Shown here: positions 1-8,314 of the stretch, piece by piece
Layout: each line of letters starts with the position of its first letter
Numbering within the stretch: the first letter of the stretch is position 1
NCBI GenBank assembly: GCA_964406375.1
Contig: CAYORM010000032.1
Location: 1 to 33,903 of the forward strand
Source: CAYORM01 sp964406375
GTDB taxonomy: Bacteria; Pseudomonadota; Alphaproteobacteria; DSM-16000; Inquilinaceae
DNA length: 33,903 nucleotides
Reading direction: 5' to 3'
Position numbers and translations under genes: made by a program
Notes under the pieces: generated by a model
Told to the model about the DNA's origin: nothing
Database searches by the model: none
The model's input: only the letters and a program-made list of their open reading frames with translations

Positions 1-1026
1 AACGAGCCGCCGAGCCACATCATCGCGCCGGCGCTGCATCTGGTGCAGGACCAGATCGCCGACACCTTCCGGACGCATCACGACGGCTTCGACCCGGCGC
101 GCCCGCTCGACGAACCGCGCATCCTGACCGACGAGGCGCGGCAGGTGCTGCGCGAGAAGTTCCTCGCCGCGGATGTCGGCATCACCGGCGCCAATTTCCT
201 GATTGCCGAAACCGGCTCGACCGTCATCGTCACCAATGAGGGCAATGGCGACCTGACGCAGAGCCTACCGCGCGTCCACATCGTCGTGACCTCGATCGAG
301 AAGATCGTGCCGACGCTCGAGGACGTGTCGACGATCCTGCGCCTTCTGGCCCGCTCGGCGACCGGGCAGGAATACTCGGCCTACACGACCTTCTCGACCG
401 GGCCGCGCCGGCCGGGCGATGCGCACGGACCCGAGCAGTTCCACGTCGTGCTGGTCGACAATGGCCGGTCGGCGCTGTTGGGCACCGAGGCCGAGGAAGC
501 GCTGCGCTGCATCCGCTGCGGCGCCTGCATGAACCATTGCCCGGTCTATGGCGCGATCGGCGGCCATGCCTATGGCTGGGTCGTGCCCGGGCCGATCGGC
601 GCGGCGCTCGATCCGGGGCTGATCGGCCTTGCCGAGGCGCGGCACCTGCCCAATGCGAGCACCTTCTGCGGGCGCTGCGAGAGCGTCTGCCCGATGCGGA
701 TCCCGCTGCCGAAGATCATGCATCACTGGCGGGTGAAGGAGTTCGAGGCCGGCCTCGCGCCCAAAGGGTTCCGGAGCGGCCTCAAGCTCTGGGCCTGGGC
801 GGCGCGGCGGCCGCGGCTCTACCGGTTCGGCGCCAATCTCGCGATCGGGCTGCTCGGCCGGCTCGGACGCCGCCGCGGCCGCTTTGCCGCCTTGCCGCTC
901 GCCGGCGGCTGGACCGCGCATCGCGACATGCCAGCGCCTGAGGGTCGCACCTTCCGCGAGCTCTGGGTCGAGCGGCAGCGCCGCCAGGGGACCGTTGGCG
1001 CCGGACGTGCGGAGACGGGACGATGA
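1..1026 (+). CDS. lutB: LutB-type iron-sulfur protein of lactate oxidation, 5' end cut off by the window
   Basis: The reading frame is open from the first base, so the gene begins upstream; the last 341 residues are present. LutB is the iron-sulfur subunit of the LutABC complex, which oxidises L-lactate to pyruvate in the cytoplasm. Two ferredoxin-like cysteine clusters are visible: CIRCGACMNHC (codons at 508, 517, 526, 538) and CGRCESVC (667, 676, 688), each followed by proline. Upstream of them is the LUD-fold part with the motif GITGANFLIAETGS. The basic, Trp-rich C-terminal tail fits the family. The stop overlaps the lutC start as ATGA, so the two are translationally coupled. lutA and any regulator would lie left of the window. 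Function by family is confident; the in vivo substrate is inferred. Confidence 0.93.
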   Translation, partial: NEPPSHIIAPALHLVQDQIADTFRTHHDGFDPARPLDEPRILTDEARQVLREKFLAADVGITGANFLIAETGSTVIVTNEGNGDLTQSLPRVHIVVTSIEKIVPTLEDVSTILRLLARSATGQEYSAYTTFSTGPRRPGDAHGPEQFHVVLVDNGRSALLGTEAEEALRCIRCGACMNHCPVYGAIGGHAYGWVVPGPIGAALDPGLIGLAEARHLPNASTFCGRCESVCPMRIPLPKIMHHWRVKEFEAGLAPKGFRSGLKLWAWAARRPRLYRFGANLAIGLLGRLGRRRGRFAALPLAGGWTAHRDMPAPEGRTFRELWVERQRRQGTVGAGRAETGR

Positions 1027-1715
1027 GCACGGAGAACAACGCCCGGGCGCAGATCCTCGGCACCATCCGCAACGCGCTGCGCCGGGCCGATGATGGTGCG
1101 GCAGCGGCCGCGGTGGAGCGGCGGGTTTCGAGCCATCCGCGCAACACGGTTCCGGCGCGCACCGCCCGCCCGCGCGAGGAGGTAATCACCCTCTTCGTCG
1201 ATATGCTGCGGGACGTCGCCGCCACCGTCGACCGCTGCGCGCGGCCAGCCGAGGTGCCGGCGCTGGTGGCGGAGTGGCTCGCCCGGCACAACCTGCCGGC
1301 GCAGCTGAAGGTCTCGCTCGACCCCGCGCTCGATACCATCCCGTGGGAGGTGACGCCCACCGTCGAGGTCGAGCGCGGTGCGGCCACGCCGACCGATCTC
1401 ACCGCGGTCACCGGCGCTTTCGCCGGGATCGCCGAGACCGGCACGCTGATGATGCTGTCGTCGGGGGCGACCCCCTCGACGATGAATTTCCTGCCCGACA
1501 ACCACGTCGTGGTGATGCGCACGGCGGATGTCGTCGGCGCTTATGAGGAGGCCTGGGACCGCGTCCGGGCGCTGCTCGGCGACGGCCAGATGCCGCGGAC
1601 CGTCAACCTCATCACCGGCCCGTCGCGGACCGGCGATATCGAGCAGAAGATTCAGCTCGGCGCCCATGGGCCGCGCCGGCTGCACCTCATCCTGGTCGAC
1701 GGCGGCGACGCCTGA
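1023..1715 (+). CDS. lutC: LutC/YkgG family LUD-domain protein
   Basis: This 230-residue protein is the third subunit of the LutABC lactate oxidation complex. The LUD-domain core is clear in the second half: GAFAGIAETGTLMMLSS, then the NFLPDNHVVVM segment, and the closing ITGPSRTGDIEQ and GAHGPRRLHLILVD motifs typical of LutC. The N-terminus is a variable helical region. The ATG at 1023 overlaps the lutB stop by four bases, which fixes the start and implies co-expression. Length is normal for the family (about 220-240 residues). Confidence 0.93.
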   Translation: MSTENNARAQILGTIRNALRRADDGAAAAAVERRVSSHPRNTVPARTARPREEVITLFVDMLRDVAATVDRCARPAEVPALVAEWLARHNLPAQLKVSLDPALDTIPWEVTPTVEVERGAATPTDLTAVTGAFAGIAETGTLMMLSSGATPSTMNFLPDNHVVVMRTADVVGAYEEAWDRVRALLGDGQMPRTVNLITGPSRTGDIEQKIQLGAHGPRRLHLILVDGGDA

Positions 1716-1737
1716 TCGTCGCGCGGATCGGCCGCCC

Positions 1738-2289
1738 ATGCGTAGGATCCGGACGGCGACCGAGGAGGAGCGGCGGCTCTGGCGCGAGGTGACGCGCGAG
1801 GTGCGGCCGCTTCGCCCACCCGCCGTCCCGGAGCCTCCGGTCGCTGCCGAGGCGGCGCCGGCCCCTGTCGCAACCCCGCCGGCAGCGGCGCCGCGGCGCA
1901 CCCGTCAGCCGGCGCCCGGCCATCGGCAGGCGCCGCTGAGGACCGGCGATCTTTCGGGCATCGACGGGCATCGCGCCGACCGCCTGCGCCGCGGCCGGGC
2001 GGCGATCGAGGCGCGCATCGATCTGCACGGCATGCGTCGCGACGAGGCGCATGCGGCGCTGGTCGGCTTCATATCGCACGCCCATGGCGCCGGGCGACGG
2101 ACCGTCCTGGTGATCACCGGCAAGGGGCGGTTCGGCGGTGGATCGTCGGTGCTGCGGGGCGAGCTGCCGCGCTGGCTGAACGAGGCGCCGCTGCGACCGC
2201 TCGTCCTCGCCTTCTCCGAGGCCCACCCGACCCAGGGCGGCGGCGGCGCCTTCTACATCGTGCTGAAGCGCCGGCGCGAAGCCGGCTGA
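1738..2289 (+). CDS. Smr/MutS2 C-terminal domain protein (DNA endonuclease SmrA-like)
   Basis: The 183-residue protein has a Pro/Ala/Arg-rich N-terminal half of low complexity (about residues 15-75) and a C-terminal Smr domain (about 95-180). The domain shows the family signatures IDLHGMRRDEA near its start, the TGKGRFGG loop, and the end segment FSEAHPTQGGGGAFYIVLKR. Stand-alone Smr proteins are nucleases acting on nucleic acid; the physiological target is not known from sequence. The frame is open further upstream inside lutC, but the ATG at 1738 begins the part that looks like protein and lies 22 bp after the lutC stop. No strong Shine-Dalgarno is visible, so the gene probably depends on read-through from lutBC. 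It ends tail-to-tail with the ROK gene, with no bases between the stops. Confidence 0.9.
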   Translation: MRRIRTATEEERRLWREVTREVRPLRPPAVPEPPVAAEAAPAPVATPPAAAPRRTRQPAPGHRQAPLRTGDLSGIDGHRADRLRRGRAAIEARIDLHGMRRDEAHAALVGFISHAHGAGRRTVLVITGKGRFGGGSSVLRGELPRWLNEAPLRPLVLAFSEAHPTQGGGGAFYIVLKRRREAG

Positions 2290-3234
2290 TCACGGCGCCC
2301 GGCGATCGCGCGGCGGCATCGCGGCAAGGGCGGCGCCGACCAACCCGGCCCGATCGCCGAGCCTTGCCGGGATCATCGGGATCGAGCGCAGCGGCGTCGC
2401 CGCGATCGTGCGCCGTACCGACGTCTCGAAGCGCTGCATGAAAAGGCCGGCGGAGAGTCCGAGCCCGCCGCCGATGACCAGCGCGCCGGGGTCGAGGACA
2501 TCGACCAGGAGGGCGACGAGGGCGCCCGCGATCTCCGCCCCCTCGGTGAGGATTGTCCGGGCGCGGTCGTCACCTGCGGTGGCGGCCGCCTCGATCGCCG
2601 GTACCCCGTCGCCCGTGCCGCCGACGGCCGCCCAGCGTTCCGCCATCGCCTTGCCGGAGGCGGCATGCTCGGGGATCGCCTCGATCAGCCCCCCTGCCGG
2701 GCCGGGCAGGCGCAGTGGGGTCGTGGCGAGATGGATGGCGAACCCGTTCGCCCCGGCCCAGGGTTCGCCCGCCCGGCAGAAGGTGTAGCTGATGCCGGTG
2801 CTGAGGGTGAGATAGGCAAAGGCGGGCAGGTCGCGCCCGGCGCCGAAACACGCCTCGGCGCGGGCCGCCGCCCGGACATCGCTGTCCACGGCGAGCACGG
2901 GGCCGCCGGCCCCCCGACCGAAAGCGGCCGACAGCCGTTCCGGCAGCGCGGTCAGATCGAAATTCCAGGCGCCATGGACGCGTCCTTCCCGGTCGACCAG
3001 CTCCGGCAGGGCGATGCCGATGCCGGTGGCCGGCCGGCCTTCCGTCGCAGCCAGGTCCGAGAGTGCCGCCGCCAGGGCCAGCACATCGGCGATCACCGCC
3101 GATCCGTCCCGCCCGGCCGAGGGCAGGCGGCGCTCGTGGCGCACCGCGCCGGTCGCGCCATCGACGAGACCGGCGGCGATCTTGGTGCCGCCGACATCGA
3201 TGCCGATCAGCGGTCCGGGCGGCACGGTCTCCAT
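2290..3234 (-). CDS. ROK-family sugar kinase homologue lacking the zinc motif
   Basis: The 314-residue protein begins with the ROK phosphate-binding motif IGIDVGGTKIAAGLVD. It keeps a candidate catalytic aspartate in DSDVRAAARAE and has the late ADPGALVIGGG-like segment LDPGALVIGGGLG, so the actin-like ATPase fold is intact. ROK kinases phosphorylate sugars such as glucose, fructose or N-acetylglucosamine. Two departures matter. The cysteine cluster CxCGxxGC that binds structural zinc in most ROK proteins is missing; only GPAGGLIEAIPEHAASG occupies that place. The usual NDxN before the catalytic region reads SDVR. The sugar therefore cannot be predicted. It lies 60 bp downstream of the DUF1330 gene in the same direction and may share its transcript. 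Confidence 0.85.
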   Translation of the reverse strand: METVPPGPLIGIDVGGTKIAAGLVDGATGAVRHERRLPSAGRDGSAVIADVLALAAALSDLAATEGRPATGIGIALPELVDREGRVHGAWNFDLTALPERLSAAFGRGAGGPVLAVDSDVRAAARAEACFGAGRDLPAFAYLTLSTGISYTFCRAGEPWAGANGFAIHLATTPLRLPGPAGGLIEAIPEHAASGKAMAERWAAVGGTGDGVPAIEAAATAGDDRARTILTEGAEIAGALVALLVDVLDPGALVIGGGLGLSAGLFMQRFETSVRRTIAATPLRSIPMIPARLGDRAGLVGAALAAMPPRDRRAP

Positions 3235-3294
3235 CAGCCCCGGCCTCGTCCCACGCGGCCGGCATTCCTTTCCGCCGACCGCCGGCGGCTCATC

Positions 3295-3597
3295 TCAGGG
3301 CTGCGCGCCCTCATAGCCTTCGATGATGATCACCTCGGCCTCGGCGGCGCCGAGGCGATGGGCGCGGGCCGCCTGGTATTCGGGGGAGTGCCAGCACTGA
3401 TGGGCCGCCTCGAGGCTCGGGAACTCGATGACGACGTTGCGGGCCCGGGCCGTGCCCTCGACCGCTTCCGGCGTCGCGCCGCGCACCAGGAAGCGGGCGC
3501 CCCAGCGACGGAAGGCTTCGCCATTGGCGGCGACATAGGCCTGATAGCCCTCAGGGTCTGTGACGTCGACCCGTGCGATCCAGTAACCCTTCGGCAT
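3295..3597 (-). CDS. DUF1330 family protein
   Basis: A 100-residue single-domain protein of the dimeric ferredoxin-like DUF1330 family. Family features seen are the N-terminal strand KGYWIARVDVTDPEGY, the VVIEFPSLEAAHQCWHSPEYQ segment split around residues 55-75, and the end VIIIEGYEG. Members are small cytoplasmic proteins of unknown biochemical role. The start is well supported by GGGAAGG just upstream. The gene begins 9 bp after the stop of the TerB-like gene, so the two are almost certainly co-transcribed. Confidence 0.92.
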   Translation of the reverse strand: MPKGYWIARVDVTDPEGYQAYVAANGEAFRRWGARFLVRGATPEAVEGTARARNVVIEFPSLEAAHQCWHSPEYQAARAHRLGAAEAEVIIIEGYEGAQP

Positions 3598-3606
3598 GGC
3601 CTTCCC

Positions 3607-4014
3607 TCAGAGCCGGCGATGGCGGATGCGCGCCGCGCGCTCGATGGCGGCGGCGACCAGCGGGTCGATCTCCAGCGTGTCGCGCAGCATCTCGAGCAGC
3701 CGCAGTTCTTCCTGGCTCGCAGTCTCGTCGGCGGCGATGGTTTCGCAGGCGATCAGATAGGCGGTCTCGCGCAGCGGCGGGGACAGCGTGTCACGGATCG
3801 TATCGAGCGCATCCTCGAGACCGCCCTCGTCACGCAGCATCTCGATGCAGTCGCGCGTCAGCGCCGGCATCCGGCTGATGTCGAAGTCGCGGAAGACGGG
3901 CAGGAACTGGACGAGGTTGGAGAGCTCGGCGAGCTCCTTGTCCGTCATCTCGGCATCGGCGGCGGTGAACAGCACCATCGTATAGATGAGCGCGCCGTGG
4001 GCATCGGTGATCAT
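3607..4014 (-). CDS. TerB-like small helical protein
   Basis: A 135-residue acidic, all-helical protein. The N-terminal segment MVLFTAADAEMTDKELAELS and the later ACETIAADETASQEELRLLEML form the paired helical repeat with DxxxxxxE patterns seen in TerB-domain proteins, where conserved acidic residues bind metal. Single-gene TerB proteins outside ter operons have no settled function and should not be read as tellurite resistance. The frame is open upstream to 4152, but that extension is Arg/Pro-rich and unlike the family; the ATG at 4014 has AGGGA about ten bases before it. It heads a minus-strand group with the DUF1330 and ROK genes. Confidence 0.85.
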   Translation of the reverse strand: MITDAHGALIYTMVLFTAADAEMTDKELAELSNLVQFLPVFRDFDISRMPALTRDCIEMLRDEGGLEDALDTIRDTLSPPLRETAYLIACETIAADETASQEELRLLEMLRDTLEIDPLVAAAIERAARIRHRRL

Positions 4015-4303
4015 GGCAGTCCCTGGCGTTCCGTGGGTCGCGGCGGGTCGGTGGTCGCCGCCCGTACATCGGACGACGGGTCGAGAGGACCAGCTGAAGG
4101 CGCCGCGGCAGGTGCCTTGCGCCTTGGCCGGGTATCGCAGGCCGGCCGCCACCGGGTCAAGCGAGGCCGCTGCTTCGGCCCGTCGGCGGTTCCGCCGGAT
4201 CCTGCCGGAACACGCCGCTCCGTTTCGGTGTTCCAGCCGATCGCGGCTTCGGTGCTACTCTTGCCGGAGCGCCGCCCAGCCAGGATTCCGGGAGAGAGTC
4301 GAG

Positions 4304-5569
4304 ATGCGTGAGGACGCCGCCCCCCTTCTCCAACTCCCGCGCCGCTCGATCGGCCTCGTGCTCGCCGGCGGCCGGGGCAGCCGGCTCAAACAGCTCACCG
4401 ACCGCAGGGCGAAGCCGGCGGTACCCTTCGGCGGCAAGTTCCGGATCATCGATTTCGCCCTGTCCAACTGCATCAATTCGGGCATCCGGCGAATCGCGGT
4501 GCTCACCCAGTACAAGGCGCACAGCCTGATCCGCCACCTGCAGCGCGGCTGGGGCCATCTGCGGGCGGAGAACAACGAGTTCGTCGACATCATGCCGGCC
4601 TCGCAGCGGGTCGACGAATCGACCTGGTATCGCGGCACGGCCGACGCGATCTGGCAGAATCTCGACATCATCGAGTCGGAGGGGCCGGAATACGCCGTCA
4701 TCCTGGCGGGCGACCACGTCTACAAGATGGATTACGCGGTGATGCTCGCCGACCACGTGGCGAGCGGCGCGGATGTCACGGTCGGCTGCGCCGAGGTGCC
4801 GCGGATGGAGGCGACCGGCTTCGGGGTCATGGCGGTCGACGAGACCAGCCGCATCACCGATTTCATCGAGAAGCCCGCCGATCCGCCGGCAATGCCCGGG
4901 CGACCCGACCGGGCATTGGCCAGCATGGGCATCTACATCTTCAACATGCCCTTCCTGGCCGAGCAGCTGCGCCGCGACGCCGCCGATCCGACCTCCAGCC
5001 ATGATTTCGGCAAGGACATCATCCCCTATCTGATCGGGCGCGCCCGGGTCCGCGCCCATCCGCTGTCGCGCAGCGCGATCGCCAATCCGCTGCATGCCGA
5101 GCCCTATTGGCGCGACGTCGGGACGATCGACGCCTATTGGGCGGCCAATATCGATCTGACGACGATCACCCCGGCGCTCGACCTCTACGATGCCGATTGG
5201 CCGATCTACACCTATCAGGCCCAGCTTCCGCCGGCGAAATTCGTCTTCGACGAGGGCGACCGGGTGGGGGTGGCTGTCAACAGCACCGTCTCGGGCGGCT
5301 GCATCGTCTCCGGTGCGGCGGTTCGCCAGTCGCTGCTGTTCAGCGAGGTGCGGGTCAACTCCTTCGCGCGGCTGCATGAAGCCGTGATCCTGCCGGGCAG
5401 CACGATCGGCCGGCACGCACGGCTGTCGCGCGTGGTGGTCGACAGCCGCGTCTCGATCCCCGAAGGTCTCGTCGTCGGCGAGGATCCCGAGGCCGATGCC
5501 CGCCGCTTCCATCGCACCGAGGGCGGGGTGACGCTGATCACCCGTCCGATGATCGAGGCGCTGACGTGA
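4304..5569 (+). CDS. glgC: Glucose-1-phosphate adenylyltransferase (ADP-glucose pyrophosphorylase)
   Basis: The 421-residue enzyme makes ADP-glucose from glucose-1-phosphate and ATP, the committed step of bacterial glycogen synthesis. The nucleotidyltransferase domain shows LVLAGGRGSRLKQLT near residue 20, the RAKPAVPFGGKFRIIDF segment, and the glucose-1-phosphate site lysine in FIEKPADPP. The C-terminal third is a left-handed beta-helix (VNSTVSGGCIVSGA, VILPGSTIGRHARL) that carries allosteric control. Length is standard. The start at 4304 is chosen because GGGAGAGAG lies 6-14 bases before it and family homology begins there, although the frame is open to 3986. glgA follows 25 bp later. No glgB, glgP or glgX is adjacent. 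Confidence 0.97.
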   Translation: MREDAAPLLQLPRRSIGLVLAGGRGSRLKQLTDRRAKPAVPFGGKFRIIDFALSNCINSGIRRIAVLTQYKAHSLIRHLQRGWGHLRAENNEFVDIMPASQRVDESTWYRGTADAIWQNLDIIESEGPEYAVILAGDHVYKMDYAVMLADHVASGADVTVGCAEVPRMEATGFGVMAVDETSRITDFIEKPADPPAMPGRPDRALASMGIYIFNMPFLAEQLRRDAADPTSSHDFGKDIIPYLIGRARVRAHPLSRSAIANPLHAEPYWRDVGTIDAYWAANIDLTTITPALDLYDADWPIYTYQAQLPPAKFVFDEGDRVGVAVNSTVSGGCIVSGAAVRQSLLFSEVRVNSFARLHEAVILPGSTIGRHARLSRVVVDSRVSIPEGLVVGEDPEADARRFHRTEGGVTLITRPMIEALT

Positions 5570-5594
5570 CGCGTCGGGCGGCGGGGCGGAAGGG

Positions 5595-7049
5595 GTGAGC
5601 CGCGTCCTTCACGCCGTGTCGGAGATCTACCCGCTGGTCAAGACCGGCGGGCTCGCCGATGTTGCGGCAGCCCTGCCGCCGGCGCTCGCCGCCGCCGGGG
5701 CCGATGCGCGGGTGCTGGTGCCAGGCTACCGGCCGGTGTTGGACGCCGGCGGCGGCGCGCTGCCGGCGGTGCTGGAGGATGCCGATCTGTTCGGCGGCGG
5801 CTACGCCGCGATCCGCCGCGGCCGCATCGAAGGGATCGGCGTCGAGGCCTATGTCCTCGACTGCCCCGGCCTGTTCGACCGGCCGGGCGGGCCCTATGCC
5901 GGCCCGGACCGCCAGGACTGGCCCGACAATCACCGTCGTTTCGCGGCGCTGGGCTGGGCGGCGGCGCGGCTCGGCCAGGGGGCCGATGCGGGCTGGCTGC
6001 CGGACATCCTGCACGGGCATGACTGGCAGGCGGGGCTCGCGCCCGCCTATGCGCATTTCGGTGCCGCCGGCCCGCAGCAGCGGCCGCGGACCGTCCTGAC
6101 CATCCACAACATCGCCTATCAGGGCTGGTTTCCGGCATCCGTCATGGTCGAGCTGGGCCTGCCACCGGAGAGCTTCGCCATCGACGGGGTCGAGTATTTC
6201 GGCGGCGTGGGGTTCCTGAAGGCCGGGCTCTGGTATGCCGACCGGATCACCACCGTCAGCCGGACCTATGCCGCCGAGATCCAGACGCCGGAGCATGGCC
6301 ATGGGCTCGACGGTTTGCTGGCGGCGCGACGGGACGATCTCGTCGGCATCGTCAATGGCATCGACGACCGGGTCTGGGATCCGGGCCGCGATCCGGCCAT
6401 CCCGCGCCCCTATGACGCGTCGGACCTGTCGGGCAAGGCAGAGGCCAAGGCCGCGCTCGAGCGCCGCTTCGGGCTGCCCGAGGCGCCCGGCCGGCCGCTC
6501 TTCGCCGTCGTCAGCCGCCTGAGCTGGCACAAGGGGCTCGATCTGATGCTGGCGGCGGTGCCCGAGCTGGTGCGGATGGGCGCCGGCCTCGTCGTGCTCG
6601 GCTCCGGCGAGGAGGGGCTCGAGGCGGGCTTCCGCGCGGCGGCCGAGGCATTTCCCGGCGCGGTCGCGGTGACCATTGGCTATGACGAGGCGCTGTCTCA
6701 TCTGGTCCAGGCGGGTGCCGACCTCATCTGCCTGCCGTCGCGCAGCGAACCCTGCGGTCTGACGCAGATGTACGGGCTGCGCTACGGGACGCTGCCGCTG
6801 GTCCGGCGCACCGGCGGGCTGGCCGACACGGTGGTCGACGCGGCCGAGCCGGAGGGGACCGGCTTTGTCTTCGAGGCGGCGCTGCCCGAGGCCTTCACCG
6901 AGGCGGCGCGCCGGGCTGTCGCCGTCTGGCACGACCCGTCACGCTGGCGGGCGATGCAGGCGCGGGCGATGGCGCAAAGAAATGGATGGGACCGGGCCGC
7001 CCGCGACTATCTCGCCTTCTATGAGGCGGTGATGCAGGCTCCACGGTGA
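5595..7049 (+). CDS. glgA: Glycogen synthase (ADP-glucose type, GT5)
   Basis: The 484-residue enzyme extends alpha-1,4-glucan chains using ADP-glucose supplied by GlgC. GT5 signatures are clear: the N-terminal KTGGLADVAAALP loop that binds ADP-glucose, the GHDWQAGL motif near residue 140, SRLSWHKGLDL in the second Rossmann domain, and the SRSEPCGLTQMYGLRYG catalytic segment with the conserved Glu. The start is a GTG at 5595, directly after the purine-rich GGAAGGG, 25 bp past the glgC stop, so the two form an operon. Length matches the family (about 475-490). Confidence 0.97.
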   Translation: MSRVLHAVSEIYPLVKTGGLADVAAALPPALAAAGADARVLVPGYRPVLDAGGGALPAVLEDADLFGGGYAAIRRGRIEGIGVEAYVLDCPGLFDRPGGPYAGPDRQDWPDNHRRFAALGWAAARLGQGADAGWLPDILHGHDWQAGLAPAYAHFGAAGPQQRPRTVLTIHNIAYQGWFPASVMVELGLPPESFAIDGVEYFGGVGFLKAGLWYADRITTVSRTYAAEIQTPEHGHGLDGLLAARRDDLVGIVNGIDDRVWDPGRDPAIPRPYDASDLSGKAEAKAALERRFGLPEAPGRPLFAVVSRLSWHKGLDLMLAAVPELVRMGAGLVVLGSGEEGLEAGFRAAAEAFPGAVAVTIGYDEALSHLVQAGADLICLPSRSEPCGLTQMYGLRYGTLPLVRRTGGLADTVVDAAEPEGTGFVFEAALPEAFTEAARRAVAVWHDPSRWRAMQARAMAQRNGWDRAARDYLAFYEAVMQAPR

Positions 7050-7093
7050 GAAGGGCTCAACGATGAACGGGACCGCGCGATGACGGGGATCGG

Positions 7094-7861
7094 ATGATGA
7101 CGGAGGCGAGCCCGGCCATCGGCCATGTCGATCGCCTGATGCGCTATCCGGTGGCCTCGCTGGGCGGTGAGGGACTCGACCGGATACGGATCGCCCCCGG
7201 CGGTATGCCCGGCGACCGCAGCCATGGCGTTGTCGACGCCGAGACCGGCAGCGTCGCGGCGCCGGAGAAGCAGAAGCGCTGGCGGCCCGCGCCCGATCTG
7301 TCGGCCCGGCGCCTCGCCGACGGCACGGTCGAGATCCGGCTGCCGGAGAGTGGCTGGCTCGCCGCGACCGGCAGCGCGGCGCGCGCCGCGCTTGAGGCGC
7401 ATTTCGGCTTCCCGGCGGAGATCCGCCCGTTCGGCCCCGACCCGGAGACGGAGAAGGCGGCGATCCCGCGCTATCAGCGGGCCGATCTGCATATCCTCAC
7501 CACCGCCTCGCTGGCCGCGCTGGCGCGCCTCCTGCCCCAAAGCGGCGTCGATCCGCGGCGTTTCCGGCCCAATCTCCTTATCGCCACCGTCCCCGGCATC
7601 GAGGGCTTCGCCGAGGGCGCCTGGACCGGGCGCCGGATCGCGGTGGGCGGCGCGGTGCTGACGATCGTCGAGCCGTGCAAGCGCTGCGCCTTCACAGTTC
7701 TGGCGCAACGTGCGCGGGATGGTGCCGCGGCGCTGCCGCTCGACCCCGCCATCCTCGCCACCCTCACCCGCGAGAACGCGGCGAATTTCGGGGCGCTGGC
7801 CCGGGTCGAGGTGCCGGGCCCGGTCGCGGCCGGCGATCCGGTGCGGCTGCTCGACGGATAG
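7094..7861 (+). CDS. MOSC domain-containing protein
   Basis: A 255-residue protein with an N-terminal MOSC beta-barrel-like region (IGHVDRLMRYPVASLGGE, GMPGDRSHGVVD) and the C-terminal MOSC domain. The RFRPNLLI motif and the conserved cysteine in VEPCKRCAFT mark the family, which carries molybdenum cofactor or sulfur in YcbX/mARC-type reductases. It lacks the C-terminal ferredoxin domain of YcbX. It starts 44 bp after glgA with tandem ATGs at 7094 and 7097; a functional tie to glycogen is unlikely. The partner reductase and substrate are unknown. Confidence 0.87.
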   Translation: MMTEASPAIGHVDRLMRYPVASLGGEGLDRIRIAPGGMPGDRSHGVVDAETGSVAAPEKQKRWRPAPDLSARRLADGTVEIRLPESGWLAATGSAARAALEAHFGFPAEIRPFGPDPETEKAAIPRYQRADLHILTTASLAALARLLPQSGVDPRRFRPNLLIATVPGIEGFAEGAWTGRRIAVGGAVLTIVEPCKRCAFTVLAQRARDGAAALPLDPAILATLTRENAANFGALARVEVPGPVAAGDPVRLLDG

Positions 7862-7881
7862 GTGACCCGGGCGGGCCGTGC

Positions 7882-7910
7882 TTGACGGCGGGGGCGGCCT
7901 TCCCTATACA
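7882..7910 (+). promoter_or_regulatory. Sigma-70-type promoter of rpmB
   Basis: TTGACG at 7882-7887 and TATACA at 7905-7910 are separated by exactly 17 bp. This is close to the alphaproteobacterial housekeeping consensus and sits just after the MOSC stop. It predicts a start near 7917 and a leader of about 87 nt before rpmB. Confidence 0.75.
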
Positions 7911-7918
7911 GCCGCGTC

Positions 7919-7950
7919 CCCGGCTCCGGATGCGGTGCCGGGCCCCTTTT
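7919..7950 (+). promoter_or_regulatory. Hairpin with short T-run at the 5' end of the rpmB leader
   Basis: CCCGGC (7919-7924) pairs with GCCGGG (7937-7942). An inner CCG/CGG pairing (7926-7928 with 7933-7935) closes a GATG tetraloop, with one T-T mismatch between the two stem parts. CCCCTTTT follows at 7943-7950. It lies immediately after the predicted transcription start. It could be an attenuator, a 5'-end stabilising hairpin, or a weak terminator for the gene upstream. Confidence 0.4.
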
Positions 7951-8003
7951 CCCGTTGGCGGCGGGCCGAAGCGGCTTCCGTCCCCTGTACCGAGGATATC
8001 GCG

Positions 8004-8300
8004 ATGGCACGACGCTGCGTCGTTACCGGCAAGGGCGTGATGAGCGGCAACAATGTCAGCCACGCCAACAACAAGACCCGCCGGCGCTTCCTGCCGAACC
8101 TGCAGACGACCTCGATCATGTCCGAGGCGCTCGGCGTCATGGTGCGGCTGCGCCTGTCCACCAACGGCCTTCGCACCATCGAGCATCGCGGCGGGCTGGA
8201 TGATTATCTGGCGGGCACGCCCGACGCCGCGCTGACCACCGAGCTGCGCGCGATCAAGCGCCGGGTGCTGGCCGCCCGCTCCGCCGCCCAGGCCGCCTGA
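8004..8300 (+). CDS. rpmB: 50S ribosomal protein L28
   Basis: A 98-residue ribosomal protein of the large subunit. The N-terminal MARRCVVTGKGVMSGNNVSH and the KTRRRFLPNLQ block are typical of alphaproteobacterial L28, as is the long C-terminal helix AIKRRVLAAR. The start at 8004 is fixed by homology and by GAGGAT upstream at 7992-7997; the open frame before it is leader RNA. The gene has its own promoter and terminator and is therefore monocistronic. Confidence 0.98.
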   Translation: MARRCVVTGKGVMSGNNVSHANNKTRRRFLPNLQTTSIMSEALGVMVRLRLSTNGLRTIEHRGGLDDYLAGTPDAALTTELRAIKRRVLAARSAAQAA

Positions 8301-8314
8301 GGCGGAAGCAGCGG

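Noticed and set aside
3607..4014. Tellurite resistance as the function of the TerB-like protein.
   Set aside because: No other ter genes are nearby, and isolated TerB-domain proteins are widespread without that phenotype.
4015..4303. A promoter in the 289-bp gap between the TerB-like gene and glgC.
   Set aside because: TACTCT at 4256-4261 has an upstream TG but no acceptable -35; other hexamers have wrong spacing. The gap must contain divergent promoters but I cannot place them.
2665..4311. A 548-codon plus-strand open frame across the ROK, DUF1330 and TerB-like genes.
   Set aside because: It spans three well-supported minus-strand genes, lacks domains, and ends just inside glgC.
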